Positions 23,957 through 32,827 are shown, counted from the stretch's first letter. The stretch: 64,000 nucleotides of DNA from Flemingiibacterium sp045636145 (GCA_045636145.1 JAZTWV010000030.1:1-64000); one strand, 5' to 3'. Notes: a model not told the origin generated them from the letters alone. Program-made: numbers and translations.

Positions 23957-24543
23957 TATTCTTTTAAAATCTCATGTGCCCTCATGCCAAGCTCGCCAAT
24001 GGTTTTCGGACATACCGTCCATTCACAGGGATTCAAAATGTCATTTCGCTCGCCAATGCACAGCTCAAAGAGTACCGTGTCAATCCATTTGCCGAATTTG
24101 TAGCCTACCCGGTGCTCTCGTCCAGCCTCTGTAAAGCCCATTTTTGTATGCAGACGGAAGCTTGCGGGGTTGGGGTCGGTTACTATGCCGTAGAGATTTT
24201 TGTATCCCATTTCACGAAGCATAGAAATAAGTGCCCCGTAAAGACTTTTGCCAAGACCGCGGTGCGCGGCGGTCTGCTTCATATATATGGACAGCTCAGC
24301 CGCAAAACGGTAGGCATGACGCGTCTTATAGCGGTGTGCGTAGGCGTAACCCACTATCTCGTTTTCAAGTATGCATACGATATACGGAAATTCAGCCGAA
24401 AACTCGCATATACGTCGGCGAAATTCCGCTACTGTCGGCACATCATATTCAAAGCTTACAGTGGTATTCTCAACATACGGAGCGTAAATGCCAAGTAAAG
24501 CTTCGGCATCATCCGGTGAGGCAAAACGGAATTTAACATCCAT
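23929..24543 (-). CDS. GNAT family N-acetyltransferase (phosphinothricin-acetyltransferase-like)
   Basis: 204 residues with the GNAT fold: an N-terminal FRFASPDDAEALLGIYAPYV helix that matches the Pat/Bar branch, the acetyl-CoA loop around HRGLGKSLYGALISM (about residues 95-110), and VTDPNPASFRLHTKMGF. The last 40 residues (from about IGERNDILNP) are an extension beyond the usual end. The acceptor is unknown; Pat-type enzymes acetylate small amines. It is encoded 2 bases after pyrE in the same direction, so cotranscription and coupling are likely. The 3' coding end is part of the shared terminator. Confidence 0.88.
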   Translation of the reverse strand: MDVKFRFASPDDAEALLGIYAPYVENTTVSFEYDVPTVAEFRRRICEFSAEFPYIVCILENEIVGYAYAHRYKTRHAYRFAAELSIYMKQTAAHRGLGKSLYGALISMLREMGYKNLYGIVTDPNPASFRLHTKMGFTEAGREHRVGYKFGKWIDTVLFELCIGERNDILNPCEWTVCPKTIGELGMRAHEILKEYEENASSVI

Positions 24544-24545
24544 TT

Positions 24546-25217
24546 TTATTTTTCGCAGTACATTTCAAGATATGCTTCCATGCGCTCACGGATCTCATCG
24601 TTAAGCGGTACGCTTCCGTCGATCTCGCGTCCGTGCATATGGTCGATGATCTCGCGCACGGTAACAATGGGATGAACCTTGATACCGAACTCCGCGCCGA
24701 TTTCCTTGATGGCAGTGGTGCCGGACTGACCGCGCTCCATTCTGTCAACGGAAATTATCATATGCTCAACCTTTACATCGGCGGCAGCCTTAAGCTGAGG
24801 CAGAGTCTCGCGCACAGCAGTGCCTGCTGTAATAACGTCCTCGATAATAACTACACGGTCTCCGTCGGAAAGCTTTGCGCCAACCATATTTCCGCCCTCG
24901 CCGTGATCCTTTGCCTCTTTGCGGTTGAAGCAGTAGGGCTTGTCGATACCGTATTCGGTGAAGAGGGAGCAGGCGGTTACAGTAGCAAGCGGTATACCCT
25001 TATATGCCGGACCGAACAGCACGTCAAAATCCTCGCCTACGTTGTTTTTCAGGCATTCTGCGTAGTATTTGCCAAGCTTCGCCATCTGCGCACCTGTTTT
25101 ATAGTTGCCGGTGTTTACAAAGTAGGGGGATTTTCTTCCGCTTTTTGTTGTGAAATCTCCGAAGCGAAGCACGCCGCTTCTTACCATAAATTCAATGAAG
25201 TCTGTTTTGTAGCTCAT
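24546..25217 (-). CDS. pyrE: Orotate phosphoribosyltransferase
   Basis: Joins orotate to PRPP to give OMP in pyrimidine synthesis. The 223-residue protein shows FVNTGNYKTG, FGPAYKGIPLA, CFNRKEAKDHGEGG and the PRPP-binding motif VVIIEDVITAGTAVRE (near residue 120). The length is that of the longer bacterial PyrE group. AAAGGAGATAT precedes the ATG. It is the first gene of a two-gene unit with the acetyltransferase. I see no PyrR attenuator or UMP-linked leader in the short upstream region. Confidence 0.96.
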   Translation of the reverse strand: MSYKTDFIEFMVRSGVLRFGDFTTKSGRKSPYFVNTGNYKTGAQMAKLGKYYAECLKNNVGEDFDVLFGPAYKGIPLATVTACSLFTEYGIDKPYCFNRKEAKDHGEGGNMVGAKLSDGDRVVIIEDVITAGTAVRETLPQLKAAADVKVEHMIISVDRMERGQSGTTAIKEIGAEFGIKVHPIVTVREIIDHMHGREIDGSVPLNDEIRERMEAYLEMYCEK

Positions 25218-25259
25218 TTTTATATCTCCTTTATCTCATATGAAAAGTTGTCGTATATA

Positions 25260-25288
25260 AGTATATCATTTTTTTTGAGGATTGTAAA
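25260..25288 (-). promoter_or_regulatory. Promoter of pyrE
   Basis: Minus strand: TTTACA (25283-25288), 17 bases, TATACT (25260-25265). It stands back to back with the ybaK promoter. Confidence 0.78.
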
Positions 25289-25308
25289 GGGATATTTTCA
25301 AGTTTGTG

Positions 25309-25337
25309 TGGACAAACAGCTTATTTTGTGATAAAAT
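25309..25337 (+). promoter_or_regulatory. Promoter of ybaK
   Basis: TGGACA (25309-25314), 17 bases, TAAAAT (25332-25337). Confidence 0.65.
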
Positions 25338-25382
25338 TTATACAGTTGGGAACAATTTGCACCACTGAAAGGAATTTGGCAT

Positions 25383-25868
25383 ATGTCAGAATTTAAAACC
25401 AACGTTTATCGCATATTTGACAAGGAGAAGCTTCCGTATACTCCGCACACCTACCCTCACGGAGACGAAGCCGTGGATGGAATGAGTATTGCGGAATCAC
25501 TTGGTATATCTCCGAAAAAGGTGTTCAAGACTCTTGTAACGCAAGGCTCGGACAAAAATTACTACGTGTTTGACGTACCGGTCAACCGGGAGCTTGATCT
25601 TAAAAAAGCGGCTGCGGCTGTAGGGGTCAAATCTGTTGCAATGATAAAGGTGGCGGACATAAACAAAATTACCGGCTATGTGCGCGGCGGATGCTCGCCT
25701 ATAGGTATGAAGAAAAAATACCGCACTGTATTTGATGCCACAGCTAAGGACTGCGACACAATGTTTGTCAGTGCAGGACGTATTGGCTGGCAGATAGAGG
25801 CAAAGCCCGAGGATCTTGCAAAGCTTTCCGGTGCTATATTCGCAGATATTCTTTTGGCGTTGGTGTGA
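25383..25868 (+). CDS. ybaK: Cys-tRNA(Pro)/YbaK-type deacylase
   Basis: A 161-residue YbaK/EbsC protein that removes cysteine wrongly attached to tRNA-Pro. It shows the family opening (TNVYRIFDKEKLPYTPHTYP), the substrate lysine region SPKKVFKTLV, the FDVPVNRELDLKKAA stretch, and the GYVRGGCSPIGMKK motif near residue 100, then VSAGRIGWQIEA. Full length and cytoplasmic. The ATG follows AAAGGAATTTGGCAT. It is monocistronic, lying between its own promoter and that of pheS. Confidence 0.93.
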   Translation: MSEFKTNVYRIFDKEKLPYTPHTYPHGDEAVDGMSIAESLGISPKKVFKTLVTQGSDKNYYVFDVPVNRELDLKKAAAAVGVKSVAMIKVADINKITGYVRGGCSPIGMKKKYRTVFDATAKDCDTMFVSAGRIGWQIEAKPEDLAKLSGAIFADILLALV

Positions 25869-25951
25869 GCCTGCGGTATACTGCATACAGCATAATATTT
25901 CTGAAACCAACCGAAAAAATCGCCGCAGAACAAAAAAATTCGCATAACCTC

Positions 25952-25980
25952 TTGCTTTTTTTGAAAAACTGTGTTATACT
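25952..25980 (+). promoter_or_regulatory. Promoter of the pheS T-box transcript
   Basis: TTGCTT (25952-25957), 17 bases, TATACT (25975-25980). It starts the roughly 340-base leader of pheS. Confidence 0.75.
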
Positions 25981-25986
25981 ATCATA

Positions 25987-26272
25987 AATGCAGTGATTGG
26001 GTTTGCCACCACTAAATGAATGTCCAGAGATGACCGCCTTGCATTACGCATGGCTGTGAGCGGTCTCATTCAAGCGGCTAAGGCGTTTCCCCCATGAGCA
26101 GTAACGGTGAAGGTTTGCGCAAATTGAACTTGTAGCCGTTAACGATTGACTCACGTTAAAGAGTCGCCGAGTGTATTGCTTGGTTACAGGCAATAAAATA
26201 AGGTGGTACCGCGGAAAACGCATAGATTATATGCCGCTCCGTCCTTAAGTTTAAGGGCGAAGCGGCTTTTTT
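25987..26272 (+). promoter_or_regulatory. T-box leader (tRNA-Phe sensing) with terminator
   Basis: The T-box sequence AGGTGGTACCGCGG is at 26201-26214. A terminator follows at 26233-26272, built on GCCGCT/AGCGGC and CCTTAA/TTAAGG with a T run. Upstream is a long Stem I region with the conserved AGAGA near 26023 and pairing GACCGC/GCGGTC. A TTC triplet followed by A at 26069-26071 lies on the 3' side of that stem and is the best specifier candidate, matching the downstream phenylalanyl-tRNA synthetase. Uncharged tRNA-Phe should prevent termination. Confidence 0.93.
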
Positions 26273-26323
26273 GCCGCTCCACCCACGAAATATTCATATT
26301 TTCATTCAGAAAGGATCGTTAAA

Positions 26324-27337
26324 ATGAAAGAAAAACTCGAACAGATCCGTGCGGCGGCTGTGGCTGAGCTTTCCGCTCCCGAAGCTGACCTTGAAGCGCT
26401 GAGAATCCGCTTCCTCGGAAAAAAAGGCGAGCTGACCGCGGTGCTTCGCGGTATGGGTCAGCTTACGGCAGAAGAACGCCCCGTGATCGGTGCGCTTGCA
26501 AATGAGGTGCGCGAGTACATTGAAAATGCAATTGCAGAGAAGGCTGAGGCACAGAAGAGTGCCGCTCTTGCAAAGAAGCTTCTTGATGAGCGTCTTGACG
26601 TGACCATGCCCGGCAAAGTTCCGGAGGTAGGCAAGCGTCATCCTCTGGCTCAGGTTCAGAAGGATATGGAGGACATATTCATCGGTATGGGATTCAGTAT
26701 AGTTGAGGGTCCTGAGGTTGAGTACGACTACTACAACTTCCAGGCACTTAATATTCCGGAAAATCACCCTGCAAGAGATACACAGGATACCTTCTATATT
26801 ACCGATAATATCCTGCTTCGTTCCCAGACTTCCCCTGTACAGGTAAGAACCATGGAGAAGCAGAGACCCCCTATCCGCATAATCTCTCCCGGCAGAGTTT
26901 ACCGCTCGGACGCGGTGGACGCATCTCACTCTCCGCTGTTCCACCAGCTTGAGGGACTTGTGGTTGACAAGGGAATCACCATGGGCGACCTTAAGGGAAC
27001 ACTTGAAACCTTTGCAAAGACCATGTTCGGTGAGCAGACACAAATTCGCTTCAGACCTCACCACTTCCCGTTTACCGAGCCTTCCGCTGAGGTGGATGTT
27101 TCCTGCTTCGTATGCGGCGGCAAGGGCTGCAAGCTCTGCAAGGGCGAGGGATGGATCGAGATTCTCGGCGCAGGTATGGTACATCCTAACGTGCTTCGCG
27201 GATGCAACATTGATCCCGACGAATACAGCGGTTTTGCATTCGGTATGGGCGTTGAGCGTATCACAATGATAAAATACGGAATCGACGATATGCGCTATCT
27301 TTATGAAAATGATGTGCGCTTCCTCGATCAGTTCTAA
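26324..27337 (+). CDS. pheS: Phenylalanine-tRNA ligase alpha subunit
   Basis: Catalytic subunit of the alpha2-beta2 enzyme that charges tRNA-Phe. The 337 residues comprise an N-terminal coiled-coil (1-90) and the class II core with HPLAQVQKDMEDIF, motif 2 in PGRVYRSDAVDASHSPLFHQLEG, a zinc-type insertion CFVCGGKGCKLCKGEG common in Firmicutes, and motif 3 FAFGMGVERITM. AAAGG precedes the ATG. It is under T-box control. Unusually, an MBL-fold gene separates it from pheT. Confidence 0.97.
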   Translation: MKEKLEQIRAAAVAELSAPEADLEALRIRFLGKKGELTAVLRGMGQLTAEERPVIGALANEVREYIENAIAEKAEAQKSAALAKKLLDERLDVTMPGKVPEVGKRHPLAQVQKDMEDIFIGMGFSIVEGPEVEYDYYNFQALNIPENHPARDTQDTFYITDNILLRSQTSPVQVRTMEKQRPPIRIISPGRVYRSDAVDASHSPLFHQLEGLVVDKGITMGDLKGTLETFAKTMFGEQTQIRFRPHHFPFTEPSAEVDVSCFVCGGKGCKLCKGEGWIEILGAGMVHPNVLRGCNIDPDEYSGFAFGMGVERITMIKYGIDDMRYLYENDVRFLDQF

Positions 27338-27375
27338 ACCGTGATGTCATCCGGTTATATGCGTAGGTAAAATAT

Positions 27376-28137
27376 ATGAAAATTCACATTTTCGGTACTT
27401 GCTCGGGCACAGAACCAATGCCGGGACGGCATCATACGTCATGGGCGATAGAAGCCGGGGACGGAAGCCTGTATATTTTCGATGCAGGAGAGGGATGTGC
27501 CTATACGGCTCATAATATGGGGCTTGATCTTACTAAAATCAAGGCTGTATTCATATCTCATATGCATATAGATCACCTTTGGGGACTTCCGAATCTTCTT
27601 TGGACTCCTGTGAAGGTGAAGTGGTACAAAAAACTTCAGAATGAGCTTTTCGCAAAGCTTTTTGTGCCAGATATCGAAAAATGGGCGGCTATGCATGAGG
27701 TTATTGCTTCCGGAGAGAGGATAATGCCTGTGGAGGCTTCCGAGATATCCGACGGTGTGATCTACGACGACGGATATTTAAAGGTTGAGGCACTTCACAA
27801 CCTACATCTTGGGGACAAACAGCCTTGGCGCTCCTATTCCTTTTATATAACCTGCGAGGGAAAGACTATTATCTTCACAGGCGATATCAGAGAGCCTGAC
27901 GAAATAGGCGAGCTCTTTGCGCGCGGCTGTGATATGTTACTCTTAGAAACAGGGCATCATAGGCCGGACAGAATGCCGAAGTATCTCGGTGAGCACGGAC
28001 ACCGTGTGGGATATCTTATGTATATACATCACGGACGGGATATTCTTTACGATCCCGTCGGTTCCGACAAGCTGATACGGGATGCATGGAACGGAAATTA
28101 CCGTATTGCCGAGGATGGCGATACTATTGTACTTTAA
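27376..28137 (+). CDS. MBL-fold metallo-hydrolase encoded between pheS and pheT
   Basis: 253 residues of the metallo-beta-lactamase fold. The metal motif is SHMHIDHLWG (HxHxDH near residue 60), preceded by IFDAGEGCAY, with FTGDIREPDE supplying a further ligand and a C-terminal HHGRD histidine. It resembles the RNase Z/ElaC branch in using GTCSGTEP near the start, but the exosite arm is not recognised, so nuclease function is only a possibility. It is on the pheST transcript, 38 bases after pheS and 20 before pheT, and so should share T-box control. Confidence 0.85.
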   Translation: MKIHIFGTCSGTEPMPGRHHTSWAIEAGDGSLYIFDAGEGCAYTAHNMGLDLTKIKAVFISHMHIDHLWGLPNLLWTPVKVKWYKKLQNELFAKLFVPDIEKWAAMHEVIASGERIMPVEASEISDGVIYDDGYLKVEALHNLHLGDKQPWRSYSFYITCEGKTIIFTGDIREPDEIGELFARGCDMLLLETGHHRPDRMPKYLGEHGHRVGYLMYIHHGRDILYDPVGSDKLIRDAWNGNYRIAEDGDTIVL

Positions 28138-28157
28138 CGAAAGAAGGATATAATAAT

Positions 28158-30554
28158 ATGAATTTATCACTTGATTGGGCAAAGGATTACGTCAGCCTTG
28201 ACGGTATCACACCCAAGGAATACTGTGACCGCCTTACCGCAACCGGTTCAAAGGTAGAGGGTTATGAGTGCCTTGGTGGGGATATAGAAAACGTGGTTGC
28301 CGGCAAGGTTATTTCCCTTGAGCGTCACCCGGATTCCGACCACCTCTGGGTATGTCAGATTGATGTGGGCGAGGAAGCACCCGTACAGATAGTAACCGGT
28401 GCGCAGAATGTGTTCGCAGGTGCTATGGTGCCTGTGGCAAAAGCCCCCTCAAAGCTTCCCGGCGGCGTTAATATTAAGGCAGGCAAGCTTCGCGGCATTC
28501 CCTCAAACGGTATGCTTTGCTCTGTTGCCGAGCTGAATCTTACAACTCACGATATGCCCGGTGCTATTGAGGACGGCATTTTCATCATGGACGGCATCGA
28601 CTGCAAGCCCGGCGACGATATACATGATGTGCTCAAGCTCTCTGACACTGTGGTTGAGTTTGAGATCACATCCAACCGTCCGGACTGCCTGTCCGTTCTC
28701 GGTCTTGCACGGGAAACAGCGGTATCATTCGGACGGGAATTCAAGCCGCAGACCCCCTCTGTTACATTCACAAAGGACGGCGACAAGGTTGAAAACTATC
28801 TTTCTGTTGACGTGCAGAACGCTGAGCTGTGCAAAAGATATACCGCGCGCGTTGTAAAGAATGTAAAGATCGCACCCTCACCGCTGTGGCTTCGCATGAG
28901 ACTTCGCGCATCCGGTGTGCGCCCCATCAACAATATTGTTGATATCACAAACTATGTAATGCTTGAATACGGTCAGCCTATGCACGCATTTGACTATTCC
29001 TGCCTTGACGGCTCAAAGATAATAGTCAGAAATGCCGCAGACGGTGAGATTTTCAAGAGTCTTGACGACATTGACCACACCCTTAATAACACCAATCTTG
29101 TTATCGCCGATGAAAAGAAGGCTGTAGCTCTTGCAGGTGTTATGGGCGGTGCTAATTCCGAAATCAAGGACACCACCACAACTGTAGTGTTTGAGTCTGC
29201 AAACTTCCTCGGAAGCTCTGTTAGAATCACCGCTAAAAGTCAGGGTATGCGTACCGAATCGTCGGGACGCTTTGAAAAGGGACTTGACCCCGAAAATACC
29301 ATGCCTGCTCTTGACCGTGCCTGCGAGCTTGTAGCTCTCCTCGGTGCAGGTGAGGTGGTTGACGGCACTATCGACGTTTACAAGGGCAAGGAAGAGCCAT
29401 TCAAGATGAAGCTTGAAGCCGGTCGCATCAACGCGTTCCTCGGTCTTGATGTAAGCGAGGACTACATGAAGGATGTGCTTCGCAAGCTGGAATTCGGTAT
29501 CGACGGTGATGCGCTTACCGTTCCTTCCTTCCGCGCGGATGTTCGCTGCATGAATGACGTTGCCGAGGAGATTCTCCGCATTTACGGCTACGATACTATC
29601 AAATCCACAAAGTTTGTAACTCCTATCACCTCCGGAAGCCGTACGCCTATGCAGAAATTCGAGCTTCTTGTGGCTGACACCCTCTGCGCTATGGGACTTT
29701 ACGAATGCGAGACCTTCTCCTTTATCAGTCCCAAATACTACGATAAGATAGGCATGGCTGAGAATGATCCTCGCCGCAAGTCCATAGTTATCTCAAATCC
29801 CCTTGGCGAGGATACCAGCGTAATGCGTACCACCGCCATTCCGTCAATGCTTGAGGTGCTCTCACGCAACAACAACTACCATGACGGCAAAACCGCGCTC
29901 TATGAGATGGCTAAGATATACATTCCCGATGAAGACCCGAAGAATCTGCCTGAGGAGCGCCGCCGCGTAACCGTAGGTTTCTTTGGTGACGGTGATTTCT
30001 ACACCTTAAAGGGAATATGCGAAAGACTTCTTGACAAAGCAGGAATCGCAGATGCCGAGTATAAGGCAAACCGCGACAATTCCGCCTTCCATCCCGGAAG
30101 ATGCGCCGATATCGTATGTGCAGACGGCACTGTTCTCGGTACTATCGGCGAAATTCACCCGGCGGTATCTCAGGGCTATGAGATAGACAAGCCTGTTTAT
30201 GTTGCAGACCTTGATTTTGAGAATCTGTTTGCAAAGGCTGATCTTGCAAAGCAGTTTAAGGCACTGCCCAAATTCCCTGCAACCACCCGTGACTTCGCAT
30301 TTGTATGCGATGATGAGCTGGAAGTCGGTGCTATTGAGGCTGTAATGAGAAAAGCCGGCGGAAAGACTGTTGAAGATGTTAAGCTCTTTGACGTTTACCG
30401 CGGCAAACAGCTCGGAGAGGGTAAAAAGAGCGTTGCATTCAAGGTTATTCTCCGCGCTCCGGATCGCACCCTTACCGATGAGGAAGCTGACAAGACCTCA
30501 AAGAAGATTCTTACGCTTCTTGAACGTGAGCTTGGTATTACTCTGAGAGCGTAA
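28158..30554 (+). CDS. pheT: Phenylalanine-tRNA ligase beta subunit
   Basis: The 798-residue partner of PheS, carrying tRNA binding and editing. Domain order is standard: an N-terminal tRNA-binding (EMAP-like) domain with GKVISLERHPDSDHLWVCQI, the B3/B4 editing domain (VVEFEITSNRPDCLSVLGLA, MRTESSGRFEKGLDP), B5, the pseudo-catalytic domain, and a C-terminal anticodon-binding domain (ALPKFPATTRDFAFVCDDEL). The ATG at 28158 follows GAAGGAT; an in-frame upstream start would run into the MBL gene and lacks a ribosome site. Cotranscribed with pheS. Confidence 0.97.
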   Translation: MNLSLDWAKDYVSLDGITPKEYCDRLTATGSKVEGYECLGGDIENVVAGKVISLERHPDSDHLWVCQIDVGEEAPVQIVTGAQNVFAGAMVPVAKAPSKLPGGVNIKAGKLRGIPSNGMLCSVAELNLTTHDMPGAIEDGIFIMDGIDCKPGDDIHDVLKLSDTVVEFEITSNRPDCLSVLGLARETAVSFGREFKPQTPSVTFTKDGDKVENYLSVDVQNAELCKRYTARVVKNVKIAPSPLWLRMRLRASGVRPINNIVDITNYVMLEYGQPMHAFDYSCLDGSKIIVRNAADGEIFKSLDDIDHTLNNTNLVIADEKKAVALAGVMGGANSEIKDTTTTVVFESANFLGSSVRITAKSQGMRTESSGRFEKGLDPENTMPALDRACELVALLGAGEVVDGTIDVYKGKEEPFKMKLEAGRINAFLGLDVSEDYMKDVLRKLEFGIDGDALTVPSFRADVRCMNDVAEEILRIYGYDTIKSTKFVTPITSGSRTPMQKFELLVADTLCAMGLYECETFSFISPKYYDKIGMAENDPRRKSIVISNPLGEDTSVMRTTAIPSMLEVLSRNNNYHDGKTALYEMAKIYIPDEDPKNLPEERRRVTVGFFGDGDFYTLKGICERLLDKAGIADAEYKANRDNSAFHPGRCADIVCADGTVLGTIGEIHPAVSQGYEIDKPVYVADLDFENLFAKADLAKQFKALPKFPATTRDFAFVCDDELEVGAIEAVMRKAGGKTVEDVKLFDVYRGKQLGEGKKSVAFKVILRAPDRTLTDEEADKTSKKILTLLERELGITLRA

Positions 30555-30574
30555 TGCTGTAAAAGAGGAATATC

Positions 30575-31438
30575 ATGAAAATATCCACTGAAATCGCATC
30601 TGCCGCAAAGCTCATCGGCGAAGAGCGAGCTGTGGAATACTATGCCAAGGCAGGCTTTGATGCATGGGACTTTTCCATGTTCAAAATGGCTCAGTACGAC
30701 TATAAGAATAAGTGTATAGTCGAAAACGGTCATCCGCTTGGCGGACGTGACTACCTGGCGTTTGCAAGACGTCTTAAAAAGATCGGTCTTGACAACGGAA
30801 TCGTATGCAATCAGTCGCACGCTCCGTTTCCCACATCCTGCCCCGAAATACGCTCGTATTTGAAGCGCGCTATTGAATGTACAGCCGAGGCAGGAGGGCA
30901 GATATGTGTAATTCATCCCGATAACTACGCTTCGCCGGAGGTAAATGCGGAGATGTATCTTGAGCTTCTCCCGTTTGCCAAGGAGCACGGTGTGAAGATC
31001 GCCGCAGAGAATATGTGGTGCTGGGACAATGAGAAGGATCAGGCATCCTTTGCGGCGTGTATGACTCCGGAGAGCTTCAATGCCCATCTTGATGCAGTAG
31101 GCGATGATTTCTTTGTAGCCTGCCTTGACATCGGTCATGCGGAGATGCGCGGTGCAAATACATCAGCGGTTGAGCTTATAAAGGCACTTGGTCCGCGGCT
31201 TGGCGCACTTCACATCCACGACAATGATAAGTGGCACGACAGTCATAAAGTTCCGTTTTCCATGCAGATTGATTTTGACCCTATAGTAAGAGCACTTAAG
31301 GAGATTGGCTATAGCGGCTATTTCACCCTTGAGGCTGACAGGCATTTTGCAGACTGCACAGAGGATAATGTGGCGGACGGTATAAAGGTGCTTTATAATG
31401 CGGCAAGGAAGCTTGCTGATATGTTTGAGAGTTTATAA
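30575..31438 (+). CDS. Sugar phosphate isomerase/epimerase family TIM-barrel protein
   Basis: 287 residues of the xylose-isomerase-like TIM barrel (AP endonuclease 2 family). Metal-site residues can be seen in CVIHPDNY, KIAAENMWCW (glutamate), CLDIGHAEM (Asp and His), GALHIHDND, and the final glutamate in YFTLEADRHF. The substrate is unknown; relatives are sugar-phosphate epimerases and inositol dehydratase-type enzymes. AGAGGAA precedes the ATG, which lies 20 bases after pheT, so it may be the last gene of the T-box transcript, ending at the strong terminator that follows. Confidence 0.85.
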   Translation: MKISTEIASAAKLIGEERAVEYYAKAGFDAWDFSMFKMAQYDYKNKCIVENGHPLGGRDYLAFARRLKKIGLDNGIVCNQSHAPFPTSCPEIRSYLKRAIECTAEAGGQICVIHPDNYASPEVNAEMYLELLPFAKEHGVKIAAENMWCWDNEKDQASFAACMTPESFNAHLDAVGDDFFVACLDIGHAEMRGANTSAVELIKALGPRLGALHIHDNDKWHDSHKVPFSMQIDFDPIVRALKEIGYSGYFTLEADRHFADCTEDNVADGIKVLYNAARKLADMFESL

Positions 31439-31444
31439 AAATAT

Positions 31445-31477
31445 CGCCTCCGATGTACGCATCGGAGGCGGATTTTT
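31445..31477 (+). terminator. Terminator after the TIM-barrel gene
   Basis: An 11-bp perfect stem CGCCTCCGATG/CATCGGAGGCG with loop TACG, then GATTTTTTG. It closes the pheS-to-epimerase unit. Confidence 0.93.
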
Positions 31478-31493
31478 TGTGTTGTGATTGATT

Positions 31494-31706
31494 TTACTCG
31501 TATCTGTCAATTCTATTAGTTTCTCCAAGGAGATAATCAATACTTGTATTGTAAAATCTCGCAAGCTTAATGAGAATTGCGGTCGGAATATCGTTTTCTC
31601 CTGTTTCATATTTTGAGTATCCTGTTTGCGACATACCAAGCATTTTTGCAACGGCAGTCTGATTTAAATCCTTATCTTCTCTTAAATCGCGTATACGCGG
31701 ATACAC
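31494..31706 (-). CDS. XRE family transcriptional regulator
   Basis: About 70 residues, almost entirely one XRE helix-turn-helix: IRDLREDKDLNQTAVAKMLG, then MSQTGYSKYETGENDIP and LIKLARFYNTSIDYLLG, the standard five-helix pattern. The start is put at GTG 31706, which has AAGGGG seven bases upstream; a GTG three codons earlier overlaps that site. It is transcribed away from a membrane-protein gene, with matching palindromes in the shared promoter region, so it probably represses both directions. AT-rich island. Confidence 0.88.
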   Translation of the reverse strand: MYPRIRDLREDKDLNQTAVAKMLGMSQTGYSKYETGENDIPTAILIKLARFYNTSIDYLLGETNRIDRYE

Positions 31707-31739
31707 TACAATCACCCCTTACAATGAATTTATATATAA

Positions 31740-31794
31740 ATTATAGTATAACCTGAATTAGGGTATTGACAAATAACCTAAATTAGGTTATAAT
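31740..31794. promoter_or_regulatory. Divergent promoters with an operator inside each spacer
   Basis: Rightward: TTGACA (31766-31771), 17 bases, TATAAT (31789-31794). Leftward: TTGTCA (31767-31772), 16 bases, TATACT (31745-31750). The two -35 boxes overlap. Two related palindromes, AACCTGAATTAGGGT (31750-31764) and AACCTAAATTAGGTT (31775-31789), fall in the leftward and rightward spacers respectively. They are the likely sites of the adjacent XRE protein. Confidence 0.82.
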
Positions 31795-31853
31795 AATGTT
31801 GTGGCGCATGTGCGCGACGGTATTATTTATACAAAAGATGAAGGAGATTAACG

Positions 31854-32396
31854 ATGGAAAACAACATTATTATGTCAATGAAAACAAAGGTTCAGGATTA
31901 CCTAAAAAACACTCTTATTGCTGCAGTAGTGGGAATCCCATTAACCTGCATGGGAATATGGATATTTTACCTTTGTTTAACTAATCAGGTTTATAAACCA
32001 GATGTACCAGCAGCTTCGATTTTGGGATTAATAATATTATACATAGGTATAGATGCCGGACAAATTGCAATAGGTAACTTTTCAAAGTATACAAAATCCA
32101 AGTTTACCTATCTAGAGGTAACTCAAGAAGTAATAAAAGGTCAGATTAATACAAAAAACTTTGAAATAAAGGTAGAAGATGTAGTTTCTGCGTCTATTCA
32201 GGTATGCTCAGTTGCTTGTGATTTCGATGGTGTCCCTAAAAATATGAATCCCGGGGTGTTTATGAAGCTTTACGCACAGACTAATAAGTATCTTTGTTTA
32301 TTCACAAGCACTGGAAAAACATATTATATTGATTGTCTTACGTCCCCCGAAACAGCGAAGAGCACCATTGATTCTATAATTGCAAAAAACAAATAA
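31854..32396 (+). CDS. Small membrane protein, unknown function
   Basis: 180 residues with two membrane segments near the N-terminus (about 20-43, LIAAVVGIPLTCMGIWIFYL, and 52-72, AASILGLIILYIGIDAG), then a soluble domain of about 100 residues with beta-rich character (KFTYLEVTQEVIKGQINTKNF, and later LYAQTNKYLCLFTSTGKTYYI). The C-terminal part resembles a PH-like or short-chain sensor fold by eye only. AAGGAG precedes the ATG. It is driven by the XRE-controlled promoter and followed by a lipoprotein gene 16 bases later. AT-rich codon use. Confidence 0.72.
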   Translation: MENNIIMSMKTKVQDYLKNTLIAAVVGIPLTCMGIWIFYLCLTNQVYKPDVPAASILGLIILYIGIDAGQIAIGNFSKYTKSKFTYLEVTQEVIKGQINTKNFEIKVEDVVSASIQVCSVACDFDGVPKNMNPGVFMKLYAQTNKYLCLFTSTGKTYYIDCLTSPETAKSTIDSIIAKNK

Positions 32397-32412
32397 GCGG
32401 AGAAAGAGTTTT

Positions 32413-32751
32413 ATGAAAAAGAAAAATATTGCCGTGGTTTTGTCTGCGCTTTTAATATTCATGGCATCATGTTCAAATGCAAATATCGACTCACAAATTG
32501 TCGGAACGTGGGAAAGTGAACGTTTAAATAACAGTACATATATATTCAGGGCAAACGGAACTTTCGAGCGAACAACGGCTTTCAACGAGTATTATGAGGG
32601 AACATATACTGCTGTTGATGGCGTACTTATGCTTGATTACGGCGAGGGATATAAAAAGCAGGAGTTAAGCTATGTGTTCAACAATGACAAATCAAGCCGT
32701 GACTATGGAGACATGAAAATAGGATATGATTATTTTGAAAAAGTAAAATGA
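32413..32751 (+). CDS. Small lipoprotein, unknown function
   Basis: 112 residues with a lipoprotein signal (MKKKNIAVVLSALLIFMASC, acylated Cys20). The mature part starts with IVGTWESERLNNSTYIFRA, a pattern common in secreted Firmicutes lipocalin-like lipoproteins (IVGTWE followed by a repeat of strands such as GTFERTT and GTYTAVDGVLML). It ends with a short DYGDMKIGYDYFEKVK tail. AGAAAGAG precedes the ATG. It is second in the XRE-controlled pair. Confidence 0.75.
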   Translation: MKKKNIAVVLSALLIFMASCSNANIDSQIVGTWESERLNNSTYIFRANGTFERTTAFNEYYEGTYTAVDGVLMLDYGEGYKKQELSYVFNNDKSSRDYGDMKIGYDYFEKVK

Positions 32752-32827
32752 TCTGTCATAACTAAAACATATATCCTTTTCTATATGCAGTTGTACAACG
32801 TAAATTCCAATTTTCGATAAATTCAAC

